Shown piece by piece: positions 1 to 8,229 of a stretch of DNA of 64,000 nt. Positions within the stretch are counted from its first letter, which is position 1. Each line of letters begins with the position of its first letter. The notes under the pieces were generated by a model. That model searched no databases, was not told where the DNA came from, and saw only the letters and a program-made list of their open reading frames with translations. Source of the stretch: an uncultured Clostridium sp. (GTDB taxonomy: Bacteria; Bacillota; Clostridia; Lachnospirales; Lachnospiraceae); the NCBI RefSeq assembly GCF_900547735.1, contig NZ_URHZ01000013.1, positions 22,765 through 86,764 of the forward strand, given 5' to 3'. Both the position numbers and the translations under genes were made by a program.

Positions 1-303
1 TTAAAAGCCGCCGCCCAGGCGCCATTAAATGCTGCCGCCCGTGCCGCTGATTTGCTGCCGCTTTGCCGTGAGACAGTTGAGAAGGGAAATAAAAATGCTG
101 TTTCTGATGCACTGGTCGGGATTTTAATGCTCCGGGCCGCAATTTTAGGGGCTGTCTACAACATCAGAATCAATGTTCAGTCAATTACGGATGATGCGTA
201 CCGGGGGGAAATGCTCCGAAAGGCAGATGAACTGCAGAAAAAGGCATTGGAGAGCGAGGCGGAGATTTTAGGGATGGTACCGGAACTTACAAGGTGTCTT
301 TGA
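1..303 (+). CDS. fchA: Formimidoyl-THF cyclodeaminase family protein, C-terminal part (partial)
   Basis: The open frame runs in from the left edge and stops at 301-303, so only about the last 100 residues are visible. The segment with LVGILMLRAAILGAVYNIRI followed by an acidic amphipathic tail resembles the C-terminal helices of FchA/FTCD cyclodeaminases. These helical enzymes act in one-carbon folate metabolism, converting 5-formimino-THF to methenyl-THF. The internal TTG at 52 is not a start, because the Ala-rich reading frame continues upstream to base 1. A hairpin terminator follows 40 bases after the stop. The family assignment rests on a short fragment, so the exact enzyme is uncertain. 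Confidence 0.7.
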   Translation, partial: LKAAAQAPLNAAARAADLLPLCRETVEKGNKNAVSDALVGILMLRAAILGAVYNIRINVQSITDDAYRGEMLRKADELQKKALESEAEILGMVPELTRCL

Positions 304-344
304 AGTATCGGAGGACTTAAAAAGCTTTCACTATTCCGCCAGTC

Positions 345-384
345 AAAAACAGGCCGTCCATATGCATATGGATGGCCTGTTTTT
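345..384. terminator. Bidirectional intrinsic terminator
   Basis: An approximately 19-bp inverted repeat (AAAACAGGCCGTCCATATG and its complement with one G-T mismatch) has an A-run on the left and a T-run on the right. It lies between the converging cyclodeaminase fragment and the carboxypeptidase gene and can serve both. Confidence 0.85.
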
Positions 385-396
385 ACAGTAACATAT

Positions 397-1986
397 CTAT
401 CGTCCTTTACGTCCCTTTTTCCTAGTGCTGTCATGCTCCCGGCCGGGTGAAAACGTTCTCTTTTCCTGCATCATCAGGTCAAATTCAGCCTCTGAGATGC
501 CGGTCTCTTTCAGTCTTTCGGCCCTGCGTCTGCGCCGTTCCAGCAGTGCGGCTTCTTCCTGCGCCCTGCGCCGTTTGAGGGTGAAGACGGCAAAGGTTCC
601 GGTGCCGCCGATGATGATAATTGCGGCCAGTATCTTCCAGAACAGGGAAGGAATCTTTAATGATATTCTGAACTTGCTGCCGCCGGAGCCGTCCGGTGAC
701 GACTCGGGTTCGGCCGCCTTGCCCAGGGGAGAACTGGCGGAGATGCTCTCCGCTATGCCTTCGCTTCCCGAGTGAGCCGCGTCCGGATCCTCTGCGGCGG
801 GGGCCAGAGCGGAGGGCTGTACCTCAATCAGCGCCTGGGGCAGCTTTATTCCGGCCTCCGATACGGCGTCTTTCAGCGTTAAATAAGCCTGTCCAACGGT
901 CCTGTCGCCGAGCAGGTAATTCACGCAGGCGATCGAGCCGTCCGGCGCGCCGGCGGGTAAAACATAGTCCAGAGATACGGTAGTCTCGGAAAAGTCGGCG
1001 GTCATGGGCAGGATAATCCGGCTGTCGGGATCAATGGTCAGAACCTGTTTTTCCGATGTCGGTAATCCGGATATCTTTAAATCGTCCCCTATCGTGGAGA
1101 AGGTCTTGTCGTAATCTGCAATTTTGACGGATTTAAAATTGGCAAAACCGAAATTCAGCAGTGCCTTTGTATCGCTATACTGAGTTGCCGAGCTGTGCAG
1201 GATAACGGTGATAAACTTCGTATCCCCCTGCTGTGCCCCGATGACAAGCGTATTAAGCGCGATGGAGGTATAACCTGTCTTGCCTCCGATGACATCGGCG
1301 CGGTACTGGTCCGGCCAATTTTTCTTGACCATCTTATTACCTGGGGAAATTCCCTGGCCCTCCGGGTTCTTCTTGTTGGGAGGCAGTTCATAATAGGTCG
1401 TTGCCACAATCCTGGAAAATTCCGCATTTTCAAAGGCAGCTTTTGTAATCAGCGCCATATCGTAAGCGCTGACATAGTGAGCTTCATCATTCAGGCCGCT
1501 GGGATTGGAAAAATGGGAATCCTGGCATCCGAGCTGTTCGGCCTTCTCGTTCATCAGCTTTGCAAACTCTTCGGTCGTGCCTGAGATATGCTCGGCCAGG
1601 GCGTTGGCGGACTCATTGGCAGACTTCAGAAGAAGCGCGTACAGGCAGTCCTTAACACTGGCCGTGTCCCCGGTGTCATAACCGGCGCTGCTGCTGTTGG
1701 ACTCCACATTATACACCGCATTCTGTGAAAAGGTCACCGTCTCGTCCAGGGAACAGCGTTCCAGCACAATCAGGGCGGTCAGTACTTTGGTGATACTGGC
1801 CGGTGCATAGGTGTCGTGAATATTCTTACCATATAATACGGCTCCGGAGTGGGCGTCCATAATAATACCCGCATCGGATTCAATCGAGACATTATCCGGC
1901 CAATCTGCGGAAGCCAGGGCGGTTGATGGAAAAAGCCCTGTCAGCAGAAGCAGGCATAATAACATGCTTATAATTTTTCGTTTCAT
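397..1986 (-). CDS. Serine-type D-alanyl-D-alanine carboxypeptidase (DacA/DacF, PBP5 family)
   Basis: This 529-residue exported enzyme should trim the terminal D-Ala from peptidoglycan stem peptides. It has an N-terminal signal peptide ending near ALASA. The three penicillin-binding motifs are present: S64-I-T-K67 (nucleophile), S122-A-N124 and K236-T-G238. A PBP5-like C-terminal beta domain follows (about residues 300-400). Next comes a Ser/Ala/Glu-rich linker, a single membrane helix (about 450-475) and a basic cytosolic tail rich in Arg. Many clostridial DacF proteins end in a membrane segment like this instead of the amphipathic helix of E. coli PBP5. The ATG at 1986 is preceded by AGGA. 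The gene is monocistronic, and the terminator at 345-384 lies just beyond its stop. Confidence 0.93.
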   Translation of the reverse strand: MKRKIISMLLCLLLLTGLFPSTALASADWPDNVSIESDAGIIMDAHSGAVLYGKNIHDTYAPASITKVLTALIVLERCSLDETVTFSQNAVYNVESNSSSAGYDTGDTASVKDCLYALLLKSANESANALAEHISGTTEEFAKLMNEKAEQLGCQDSHFSNPSGLNDEAHYVSAYDMALITKAAFENAEFSRIVATTYYELPPNKKNPEGQGISPGNKMVKKNWPDQYRADVIGGKTGYTSIALNTLVIGAQQGDTKFITVILHSSATQYSDTKALLNFGFANFKSVKIADYDKTFSTIGDDLKISGLPTSEKQVLTIDPDSRIILPMTADFSETTVSLDYVLPAGAPDGSIACVNYLLGDRTVGQAYLTLKDAVSEAGIKLPQALIEVQPSALAPAAEDPDAAHSGSEGIAESISASSPLGKAAEPESSPDGSGGSKFRISLKIPSLFWKILAAIIIIGGTGTFAVFTLKRRRAQEEAALLERRRRRAERLKETGISEAEFDLMMQEKRTFSPGREHDSTRKKGRKGR

Positions 1987-2213
1987 TCTATAATCAAATC
2001 CTGTTCTTGTTTTTATTGATGGGCAATGAAAAGTCCGAGAAGCGTTCTTTTCGCTGCTTACGGGTTTCTAAGGCTCACACGCATATATTAATAATTGTAA
2101 TAAAAACGTAATTACTATTTAACAGTATATAGGATTCCCATTTTCATGTAAAGAAAAATTGTCCGCATGTGGAAAAGTCTGTAAATTCAGGTAACTGTTT
2201 GTGCAGAAAGTAT

Positions 2214-2942
2214 TCAGTGATTTGTCCGCCCGGTCTTCGGGGTGCGGCGGATGAGCCAGACGCATACGGCAAACAGCAGAGCCGTCACCAGGGCGAACAG
2301 AATACCGATTCTGGCGGCCGTATCCACAAAAAATGGCTCCGGCACGATGTTTATCAACAAATCCGTGGCAGGATCGAGGATCCATAAGTCGTTATTGAAA
2401 AAGATTTCGTGGAAAACTATAAAATATTTTGTGAAATTTGTGGATATCACTCCGGCCAGTATGGCGGTCAGGGCAAAAAACAGCGCGGTTCCGGTACAAA
2501 GCATCCGCGGCATCAGACGCCTGATATCGGCCCTGGTCCAAAACAGCACGCCGACACAGATGAGAATCACAAGTGCACAGATCCTCCGCAGGGCGATGGC
2601 CGCCAGAAAGAGATTCCGTACATCGACCATATGGGCAATTTCCCTTTCATTAAAAAATTCGCGCTCCACGCCGCCTACGACTGTCGGTACATGAAGATTG
2701 TCACGGTCTCCGCGCAGGAATGCCATCATTTCGTGGGTGACGTCGAGCAGATCATCCATCTCCATATTGACATCTGCGGTGACGTTGTACTTGGTATATT
2801 CTTTTTCATAATACCCCGGGGTCCAGTAAGCGACAGCTTCCACCGAGGTGATTAGAAAAATAATCATCAGACAGAAGGCGCACAGGATACCGAGAAAATT
2901 CTGGAAATATTTCATGATTGTATATTGCAGGAGACCGCTCAT
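2214..2942 (-). CDS. DUF1461 / TIGR01906-type integral membrane protein
   Basis: This 242-residue protein has an N-terminal membrane helix (about residues 10-35), then an extracytoplasmic stretch of about 70 residues. That stretch contains the family-like pattern DVTHEMMAFLRG and FNEREIAHMVDVRNLF. Three more membrane helices follow in the C-terminal half. The layout matches the lactobacillal/clostridial DUF1461 (TIGR01906) family, whose function is unknown to me. It is monocistronic and lies between the carboxypeptidase and a divergent HAD gene. A D-T-H-x-x-M segment on the outside could hint at ligand binding, but this is not established. Confidence 0.75.
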   Translation of the reverse strand: MSGLLQYTIMKYFQNFLGILCAFCLMIIFLITSVEAVAYWTPGYYEKEYTKYNVTADVNMEMDDLLDVTHEMMAFLRGDRDNLHVPTVVGGVEREFFNEREIAHMVDVRNLFLAAIALRRICALVILICVGVLFWTRADIRRLMPRMLCTGTALFFALTAILAGVISTNFTKYFIVFHEIFFNNDLWILDPATDLLINIVPEPFFVDTAARIGILFALVTALLFAVCVWLIRRTPKTGRTNH

Positions 2943-3191
2943 TACGAGGGGACCTGCAGCTCCTTTCTCATTATCTCAAAGACTCATCAGGATGTATCAT
3001 CAGATTGTAATAAAATCAGCGATCGACACTCAAGGGTAAATCCTCCCGTAATTCTCCTCGTAACTATGAAGGTGCTGAACAGTTGCAATCTCTCTCGATT
3101 ATAACAGAAAGGAAAAGGGAGGAAAAGGCAGTGTGAAGGAAAAATTATGTTTTTTTTAATGATTTTTTCGTATTCCAGGGGGCCGTACGCC
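2943..3191. other. Intergenic region between divergent genes
   Basis: About 250 bases separate the DUF1461 gene from the HAD promoter. I see no open frame with a ribosome site and no strong hairpin. A minus-strand TATAAT near 3098-3103 could serve the DUF1461 gene, but no convincing -35 box accompanies it. Confidence 0.4.
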
Positions 3192-3221
3192 TTGCAAAAA
3201 ACCACCTGATTCCTGTATACT
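3192..3221 (+). promoter_or_regulatory. SigA promoter of the HAD phosphatase gene
   Basis: TTGCAA at 3192-3197 and TATACT at 3216-3221 are separated by 18 bases. An AGGAGG ribosome site at 3243-3248 follows, just before the ATG at 3253. Confidence 0.7.
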
Positions 3222-3252
3222 ATCAGCAAAAGGCAAAAAATCAGGAGGATTT

Positions 3253-3939
3253 ATGATAAAAGCAGTAATTTTTGACATGGACGGAGTAATAATCGACAGC
3301 GAGATGGAATACCTGAAATATATCTATGAGTTTGCCAGGGAGAAGAACCCGGATATCCGGATCGAGGACTTATACGGTACGGTCGGCACAACGAAGAGGG
3401 ACTGCTGGATCGTGGTGGAGAAGGCCGTAGCCAATGGGGAAACATGGGAAGAACTCAGGGAACAGTACCGCGGACGCTGGGATGAGGTGTTTGATCTCGT
3501 GGATTACCAGGAGATTTTCCGGCCGGAGATTCTCGGCGTTATGGACTGGCTTCGGGATAAGGGGCTCAGGCTGGCCGTGGCATCATCCACTAACATTGAA
3601 CAGGTAACAAAAATACTGACTATGAACCATGTGGCGGAGCGTTTGGAGCTGATGGTCAGCGGAGGAATGTTTAAAAGGAGCAAACCGGATCCGGAGATTT
3701 ATTTCTATACGGCTGAAAAGCTGGGAGTAAAACCGGAAGAATGCCTTGTGATTGAAGACTCCACGGTGGGCATTACCGCGGCTCACAGAGCCGGTATGCA
3801 TGTGGCCGCTCTGATTGACAGCCGCTTTCATTTTGACAGGAGTCTTGCGGAGTTTGAGCTGGAAAGCCTGAAAGATATACCGACACTTATTGAAAAAATA
3901 TGCGGTAAAAAGGTTGACAAAAGCGTAACTTTACATTAA
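3253..3939 (+). CDS. HAD-superfamily hydrolase, beta-phosphoglucomutase-like
   Basis: This 228-residue cytosolic protein has all four HAD motifs. They are DMDGVIIDSE with the nucleophile and acid/base aspartates near residue 8, VASSTN (motif II Ser/Thr), KRSKPDPEIY (motif III Lys) and VIEDSTVGITAA (motif IV acidic pair). The helical cap between residues 15 and 85 places it in the subfamily of beta-phosphoglucomutases and sugar-phosphate phosphatases; which of the two it is cannot be told from sequence alone. The stop codon lies inside a perfect palindrome that also recurs upstream of the sugar-importer operon at 19.2 kb. This HAD gene and the adjacent LacI gene may therefore belong to that sugar system (inference). 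Confidence 0.85.
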   Translation: MIKAVIFDMDGVIIDSEMEYLKYIYEFAREKNPDIRIEDLYGTVGTTKRDCWIVVEKAVANGETWEELREQYRGRWDEVFDLVDYQEIFRPEILGVMDWLRDKGLRLAVASSTNIEQVTKILTMNHVAERLELMVSGGMFKRSKPDPEIYFYTAEKLGVKPEECLVIEDSTVGITAAHRAGMHVAALIDSRFHFDRSLAEFELESLKDIPTLIEKICGKKVDKSVTLH

Positions 3940-3950
3940 CGTTAATGTAA
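3931..3950. promoter_or_regulatory. LacI-type operator (perfect 20-bp palindrome)
   Basis: TTACATTAACGTTAATGTAA is a perfect palindrome with the central CG typical of LacI/GalR operators. It overlaps the HAD stop codon and ends 15 bases before the GTG start of the LacI-family gene, so autoregulation is likely. A near-identical site occurs at 19250-19269. Confidence 0.8.
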
Positions 3951-3965
3951 AAGGGGGGCGACCGT

Positions 3966-5003
3966 GTGAAAAGACCAAAAAGAACCGTGACTTTGAAAGA
4001 TCTGGCTGAAAAAACCGGATACAGCATCAATACAATATCCAGAGCCCTCCGCGGGAAGGACGATATAGCACAGGAGACAATCCAGAGAATTAAGCAGACG
4101 GCCAAGGAAATGGGATATATTAATAATACAATCGCATCCTCCCTGCGCCTGGGGTATACCAATACGATTGCCGTGATTCTGGGAGACATCTCCAACCCGC
4201 ATTTTGCGATCATGACAAAAGAGATTGAGAACCATGCCAGACAGTTTGGCTACAGTGCATTTCTTCTCAATACAAACGAAAACAGTGAGATGGAGCGGGA
4301 GGCAATCAAAACCGCTATCAATAAAAATGTGGACGGGATTATAATCTGTCCGACCCAGGAAACGGATGACAACGTCAAATTCCTCATGGAATCCGGCGTA
4401 CCGTTTATCCAGATCGGGCGCCACAGCGAGAAACTGGATGCCAATTATGTTGTCTGCGACGACGTGCAGGGCGGTTATCTGGCGGCAAAGTACCTGATTG
4501 AGAACGGCCACAGCCGGATTTTGTTCCTGAACGGTCCGTCCTACATATCCAGTGCAAAAGAGAGGTGCAGGGGGTACATCCAGGCCCATGAGGAGGCCGG
4601 GATTCCCGTCTGCCGTGACTTGATCCGGGAAGTATCCGTATCGGAGAGCAATATCCCGGATATTCTGAAACAGATGAAAGAGGACGGCGTGGATTATACC
4701 GCGATCTTTGCATTCAGTGACAGCATGGCCTGGGAGGCCTGGACCTGGCTTGACCAGAACGGCTTAAGCGTGCCGGGAGATTATTCCCTGGTGGGCTTTG
4801 ACCACATCCAGTCCCGGATGGCGATTCCCTTTCCGCTTACGACGATAAGCTCGTATAAGGCGAAGATGTCAATCACCGCGGTGGACTGCCTGCGATGCAA
4901 AATAAACCCGGACTGCGAGGAAGCCGGGCACTGCGACGAAATTTGCCGTCATGTGATTAAGACGGCATTGGTGGAAGGGAAGACGGTAAGGAAAGTTAAG
5001 TAA
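3966..5003 (+). CDS. LacI-family transcriptional regulator
   Basis: The protein has 345 residues, normal for LacI/GalR repressors. Its N-terminal helix-turn-helix (TLKDLAEKTGYSINTISRAL, residues about 8-27) is followed by the hinge helix region near residue 55 (IASSLRLG). A periplasmic-binding-protein-like sugar domain runs from about 60 to 340. The GTG start at 3966 follows an AGGGGGG ribosome site at 3952-3957. The palindrome immediately upstream suggests self-control. The same palindrome at the promoter of the importer/GRE operon at 19.3 kb makes that operon the best candidate target. The effector is unknown, and a terminator closes the gene. Confidence 0.93.
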   Translation: MKRPKRTVTLKDLAEKTGYSINTISRALRGKDDIAQETIQRIKQTAKEMGYINNTIASSLRLGYTNTIAVILGDISNPHFAIMTKEIENHARQFGYSAFLLNTNENSEMEREAIKTAINKNVDGIIICPTQETDDNVKFLMESGVPFIQIGRHSEKLDANYVVCDDVQGGYLAAKYLIENGHSRILFLNGPSYISSAKERCRGYIQAHEEAGIPVCRDLIREVSVSESNIPDILKQMKEDGVDYTAIFAFSDSMAWEAWTWLDQNGLSVPGDYSLVGFDHIQSRMAIPFPLTTISSYKAKMSITAVDCLRCKINPDCEEAGHCDEICRHVIKTALVEGKTVRKVK

Positions 5004-5118
5004 CTGACAGGCAGCAAAATGAATTATATACGGAATCCGTCTGCTGACATAAAAGTGGAATAGCTTCAATTTATGAAGCTTTCAGATACTGATATACGAA
5101 TCAGAGGATGGTACTGTT

Positions 5119-5152
5119 ACTCCCCGGCTTGTAAGAGCCGGGGAGTTTTTTG
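5119..5152 (+). terminator. Intrinsic terminator after the LacI gene
   Basis: A 9-bp GC-rich stem (CTCCCCGGC / GCCGGGGAG) with an 8-base loop is followed by six T residues. A small AGCTTCA/TGAAGCT hairpin also lies at 5062-5080. Confidence 0.9.
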
Positions 5153-5173
5153 CCGTATGAAATAACTAAATGA

Positions 5174-5596
5174 CTATTTTTGAACATTTTTCTGGATTAT
5201 ATCAAAACATCGTAGTAACACATCGTGTTCTTCATCCGAAATCCCATCTAATACAAAGTCGTTGGCATCTTCAATTGCTTTTGTAATGCCCTCCTGCAGA
5301 CTGCTTCCAAGCTCCGTTATATGGATAACAATGATACGCAGATCTTCCTGCCGGTATTGCCGCTGGATTAGTTTCTTACCTTCCATGCGTGAAATTAACC
5401 CGGTCAGAGTCGAGGGATCCAGATTCAGTTTCTGGGCGAGTTGCGAAGGAGGCTGCAAATCCTGTTCCCATAAGCAGCTTAACACAGAATACTGTGAAGG
5501 GGTAACCCCAAACGGCAACAGAATTTTGCGGAAGTATGAAAGAACGGAATTTTGAACGTTCGATAGCTGGAAATTAATACAATCATAAATGCGCAT
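5174..5596 (-). CDS. MarR-family transcriptional regulator
   Basis: This 140-residue protein has a MarR winged-helix fold. The recognition helix region is SQLAQKLNLDPSTLTGLISR (about residues 52-71), and the wing is around KLIQRQYRQEDLR. MarR proteins are dimeric repressors of neighbouring genes, often sensing phenolic or aromatic acids. The gene is transcribed away from the nitroreductase/CoA-transferase operon, with a 533-base AT-rich region between them. It is the obvious candidate local repressor of that operon. The ligand cannot be inferred. Confidence 0.9.
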   Translation of the reverse strand: MRIYDCINFQLSNVQNSVLSYFRKILLPFGVTPSQYSVLSCLWEQDLQPPSQLAQKLNLDPSTLTGLISRMEGKKLIQRQYRQEDLRIIVIHITELGSSLQEGITKAIEDANDFVLDGISDEEHDVLLRCFDIIQKNVQK

Positions 5597-5749
5597 GTTT
5601 TAAGACCTTTCATTTAATAAAAGTTGCTTTATTTGTCTATCTCTTCCATTTTATAGGGTTTCTATTGACTTGTCATTGTCTAAAAGTAACAAAAAGATTT
5701 TCGGCGCTTTGTCGAAAAAGTAGAAAAAAGTGAAAATAATATAAATAAA
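5597..5749. other. AT-rich divergent intergenic region (MarR side)
   Basis: This is the MarR-proximal part of the 533-base gap between the MarR gene and the nitroreductase. It is very AT-rich, with no plausible coding frame. It would contain the MarR promoter, but I cannot pick one with confidence. Confidence 0.4.
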
Positions 5750-5777
5750 TTGACAAAAATCAATAAAAAGATATAAT
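5750..5777 (+). promoter_or_regulatory. Consensus SigA promoter of the nitroreductase operon
   Basis: A perfect TTGACA (5750-5755) and a perfect TATAAT (5772-5777) are separated by 16 bases. Transcription would begin near 5784. This leaves a leader of about 345 bases before the GTG at 6130. Confidence 0.8.
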
Positions 5778-5790
5778 GAGTTTAAAAAGG

Positions 5791-5832
5791 TTGATATACC
5801 AACTATTTACATGTCAAATATTTATATATCAA
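5791..5832. promoter_or_regulatory. Candidate MarR operator downstream of the promoter
   Basis: TTGATATA at 5791-5798 and its inverse TATATCAA at 5825-5832 flank an AT-rich core. TCAAATA also occurs twice in tandem (around 5814 and 5829). The position just after the predicted start of transcription fits repression by the divergent MarR protein (inference). Confidence 0.45.
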
Positions 5833-6129
5833 ATAATTTAAAAGATATTTAGATGATATAATAAACTTTTTACAGTATATAGAAGAGGGAAGGTATCAAT
5901 TAAACGGTCATAAATCAGAGCGGAAATAGAACTTGAACCCAGGGTAAATAGAGTTAAAAGGAAATGTGAGCAGGCCCCGGGATATAATTATAAAAATTTT
6001 GATAAAAAGGGGGAGATAACGAAGGACAAGCTTGATGAGTATTATATGGTTTGATTGAGGAGGGATGCGATAAGAAAAAGCAGTATGTATATGCGGCTGC
6101 AGCCAAAAGTTTATAAAGGGGGAGAACGT

Positions 6130-6792
6130 GTGGATGTAAAAGATGCGATAAACGGAAGAAAGGCAATCCGGGGCTTTTTGGATAAACCGGTTCCCAGGGA
6201 AATTCTGCAGGAAGTATTACAGCTTGCAGCCCGTGCTGTATCTGCAGTCAATGCACAACCCTGGGAGATTGCAGTAATTACCGGGGAAACTTTGAAATTC
6301 ATCCGGAACGATAATATGGACAGCGTAAATAGCGGGGGGCCTGAGGACAATCCCTTCCCCGGCGTCTCAGGCATTTATCGTCAGAGAAGTATCCAGGTAG
6401 CAAAACAGCTATTTTCAGCTATGGATATTGCAAGAGACGACAAGGAAAAAAGGACCTGGTGGGGAAGCAGGGGATACCGTTTTTTCGATGCACCTGTGGG
6501 CATTGTGCTTTATATGGACAAGGAACTGGATTCAGAGTGTTTTCGGTTCGATATGGGCTGCATCGCCCAAAACATTTGTATTGCAGCTATGGAATTTGAT
6601 CTGGGAACGTGTGTGGCATATCAGCCGATTGAATACGAAAGGGGATTGCGAAAGTACTTAAAAATTCCGGATAACAAAAAATTGATTTGCGGTATTGCAA
6701 TTGGGTATCCGGATTGGGAATTTTCCGCGAACCAGGTAATCAGTATGAGGGAGTCGGTAGATGACATTGTTAAATGGTATGGATATCACTAA
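6130..6792 (+). CDS. Nitroreductase-family FMN oxidoreductase
   Basis: The chosen product has 220 residues. GTG at 6130 follows AGGGGGAG with good spacing and gives the usual nitroreductase start (VDVKDAINGRKAIRGF). The frame is open back to a TTG at 6055, but that extension is not family-like. FMN-binding features include the R-K-A-I-R near residue 10 and A-V-S-A-V-N-A-Q-P-W near 40. The C-terminal GCIAQNICIAAMEFDLGTC and CGIAIGYPDWE segments are also family-like. Such enzymes use NAD(P)H to reduce nitro groups, quinones or activated double bonds. As first gene of an operon with a permease, crotonase and two CoA-transferases, its likely substrate is an unsaturated acid or acyl-CoA rather than a nitro compound (inference). 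Confidence 0.85.
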   Translation: MDVKDAINGRKAIRGFLDKPVPREILQEVLQLAARAVSAVNAQPWEIAVITGETLKFIRNDNMDSVNSGGPEDNPFPGVSGIYRQRSIQVAKQLFSAMDIARDDKEKRTWWGSRGYRFFDAPVGIVLYMDKELDSECFRFDMGCIAQNICIAAMEFDLGTCVAYQPIEYERGLRKYLKIPDNKKLICGIAIGYPDWEFSANQVISMRESVDDIVKWYGYH

Positions 6793-6841
6793 AACTTATG
6801 GGATGAGAAAGATTCGTACAATGTAAAAAGGAGGAAGGTAA

Positions 6842-8173
6842 ATGGTAGATATAATCACTAACCCGATTTTCGTTTCTGTTATTGTTATGGTTGTCCTGTG
6901 TTTGCTGAAAATGAACGTTTACATATCCATTATTCTTGCCGGACTTGTCTGTGGACTTATGGGGGGACTGAATTACCTGGATACGATAAAGCTTTTTATG
7001 AGCGGTATGGGCGGTAATGTAACATCAATGTTCAGCCGCCTGCTCCTTGGAATTCTTGCCGTTACACTGACCCTTTCCGGAGTTGGCGATGTGCTGGGGC
7101 CGCGAATTACTAAAGTAATGGGTAAAAAATCCTGGTTGCTCATGCTCGGTATGCTGGTTGCGGCTGCCTGCTGTGAGACCATTATTACACTTGGCGCAGT
7201 ATTTACGACCATTTTAATTCCGCCGCTTCTTCCCGCATTTAACAGATTTAATATTGACCGAAGAAAGGTCTGTACAATTATCATGTGCGGCCTGCAGATT
7301 GGTTATGTCTGTATCCCGTTGGGATATGGCAACCAGTTCATGGATATCGTTGCTGGTGAAATGTTAAACAATGGTGTTACCGATGTGACAATCGGCACGG
7401 TTGCAAGTGCAAATATTCCCATTATTTTTGCCATGCTGATCGCCGCAGGACTTGTTATGGTAATATACCGTAAACCGCGTGAGTATACACCAGTGCCCGG
7501 CGTTACGGCGCCAAAGGAAGGCGAGATTGAAGCCAGCGAAAATGAGATGCCGAAAATTGAAAGAAAGCATATTCTTGCACTGACAGCAGCGCTCTCCTCC
7601 GTAGTGTTCCAGGTAATAACCGGTTCTCTGCAGATCGGAGCCATGGTAGCAGTATTTTTGTTATTGGTTTTCCGCGTTATTAAATGGAAAGATTTTGACG
7701 ACGTAGCTACTCAGGGTATGATGAGAATGGCCTATGTAACATTTGTTCTGATGGCCGGGTGCGGCTATGCAACCGTCAGTAAAGAGGTGGGAGATGTGTT
7801 AGGGCTGGTTAATGCTACGGTCTCCCTTCTAGGTGGAAGCAAGCTAATCGGCTCGTTTGTTATGCTTCTGCTCGGCCTGGTAGTTACTATGGGAATCGGT
7901 TCATCCTGGGGCACCGTTCCGATTGTTGCGGTTATCATGGTCCCCATGGGCCTTAAAATGGGCTTTAGTATTCCTGCAATTATTATGCTGATCTCGGCAG
8001 CGGCGGCACTCGGTGATTCCGGATCACCTGCATCGGATCAGACGCTTTTGCCTACGGCCGCATTTAATATGGACGGTCAGCACGACCATATTTGGGACAC
8101 CTGCGTTCCGTCCTTTATCTGCATAAACGTACCGCTTTTGGTTGTCTGCTCTATTGTATCCTGTTTTATGTAA
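6842..8173 (+). CDS. NhaC/YuiF-like ion-coupled permease (Na+/H+ antiporter family)
   Basis: This 443-residue polytopic membrane protein has about 11-12 hydrophobic segments. The conserved C-terminal signature ALGDSGSPASDQTLLPTAAF, then DGQHDHIWDTCVPSF, is diagnostic of the YuiF/NhaC-like superfamily. Members are annotated as Na+/H+ antiporters, but several are amino-acid or organic-acid permeases. Lying between the nitroreductase and the crotonase, it probably imports the acid handled by the CoA enzymes (inference). A strong AGGAGG ribosome site precedes the ATG. Confidence 0.85.
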   Translation: MVDIITNPIFVSVIVMVVLCLLKMNVYISIILAGLVCGLMGGLNYLDTIKLFMSGMGGNVTSMFSRLLLGILAVTLTLSGVGDVLGPRITKVMGKKSWLLMLGMLVAAACCETIITLGAVFTTILIPPLLPAFNRFNIDRRKVCTIIMCGLQIGYVCIPLGYGNQFMDIVAGEMLNNGVTDVTIGTVASANIPIIFAMLIAAGLVMVIYRKPREYTPVPGVTAPKEGEIEASENEMPKIERKHILALTAALSSVVFQVITGSLQIGAMVAVFLLLVFRVIKWKDFDDVATQGMMRMAYVTFVLMAGCGYATVSKEVGDVLGLVNATVSLLGGSKLIGSFVMLLLGLVVTMGIGSSWGTVPIVAVIMVPMGLKMGFSIPAIIMLISAAAALGDSGSPASDQTLLPTAAFNMDGQHDHIWDTCVPSFICINVPLLVVCSIVSCFM

Positions 8174-8229
8174 AGGTAATTACAGCATAATACCACTCAG
8201 TTTGGCTCTTACGAAAGGAGATATCTAAT

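Noticed and set aside
2119..2385. 88-codon minus-strand frame
   Set aside because: It overlaps the end of the DUF1461 gene in another frame and shows no recognisable protein.
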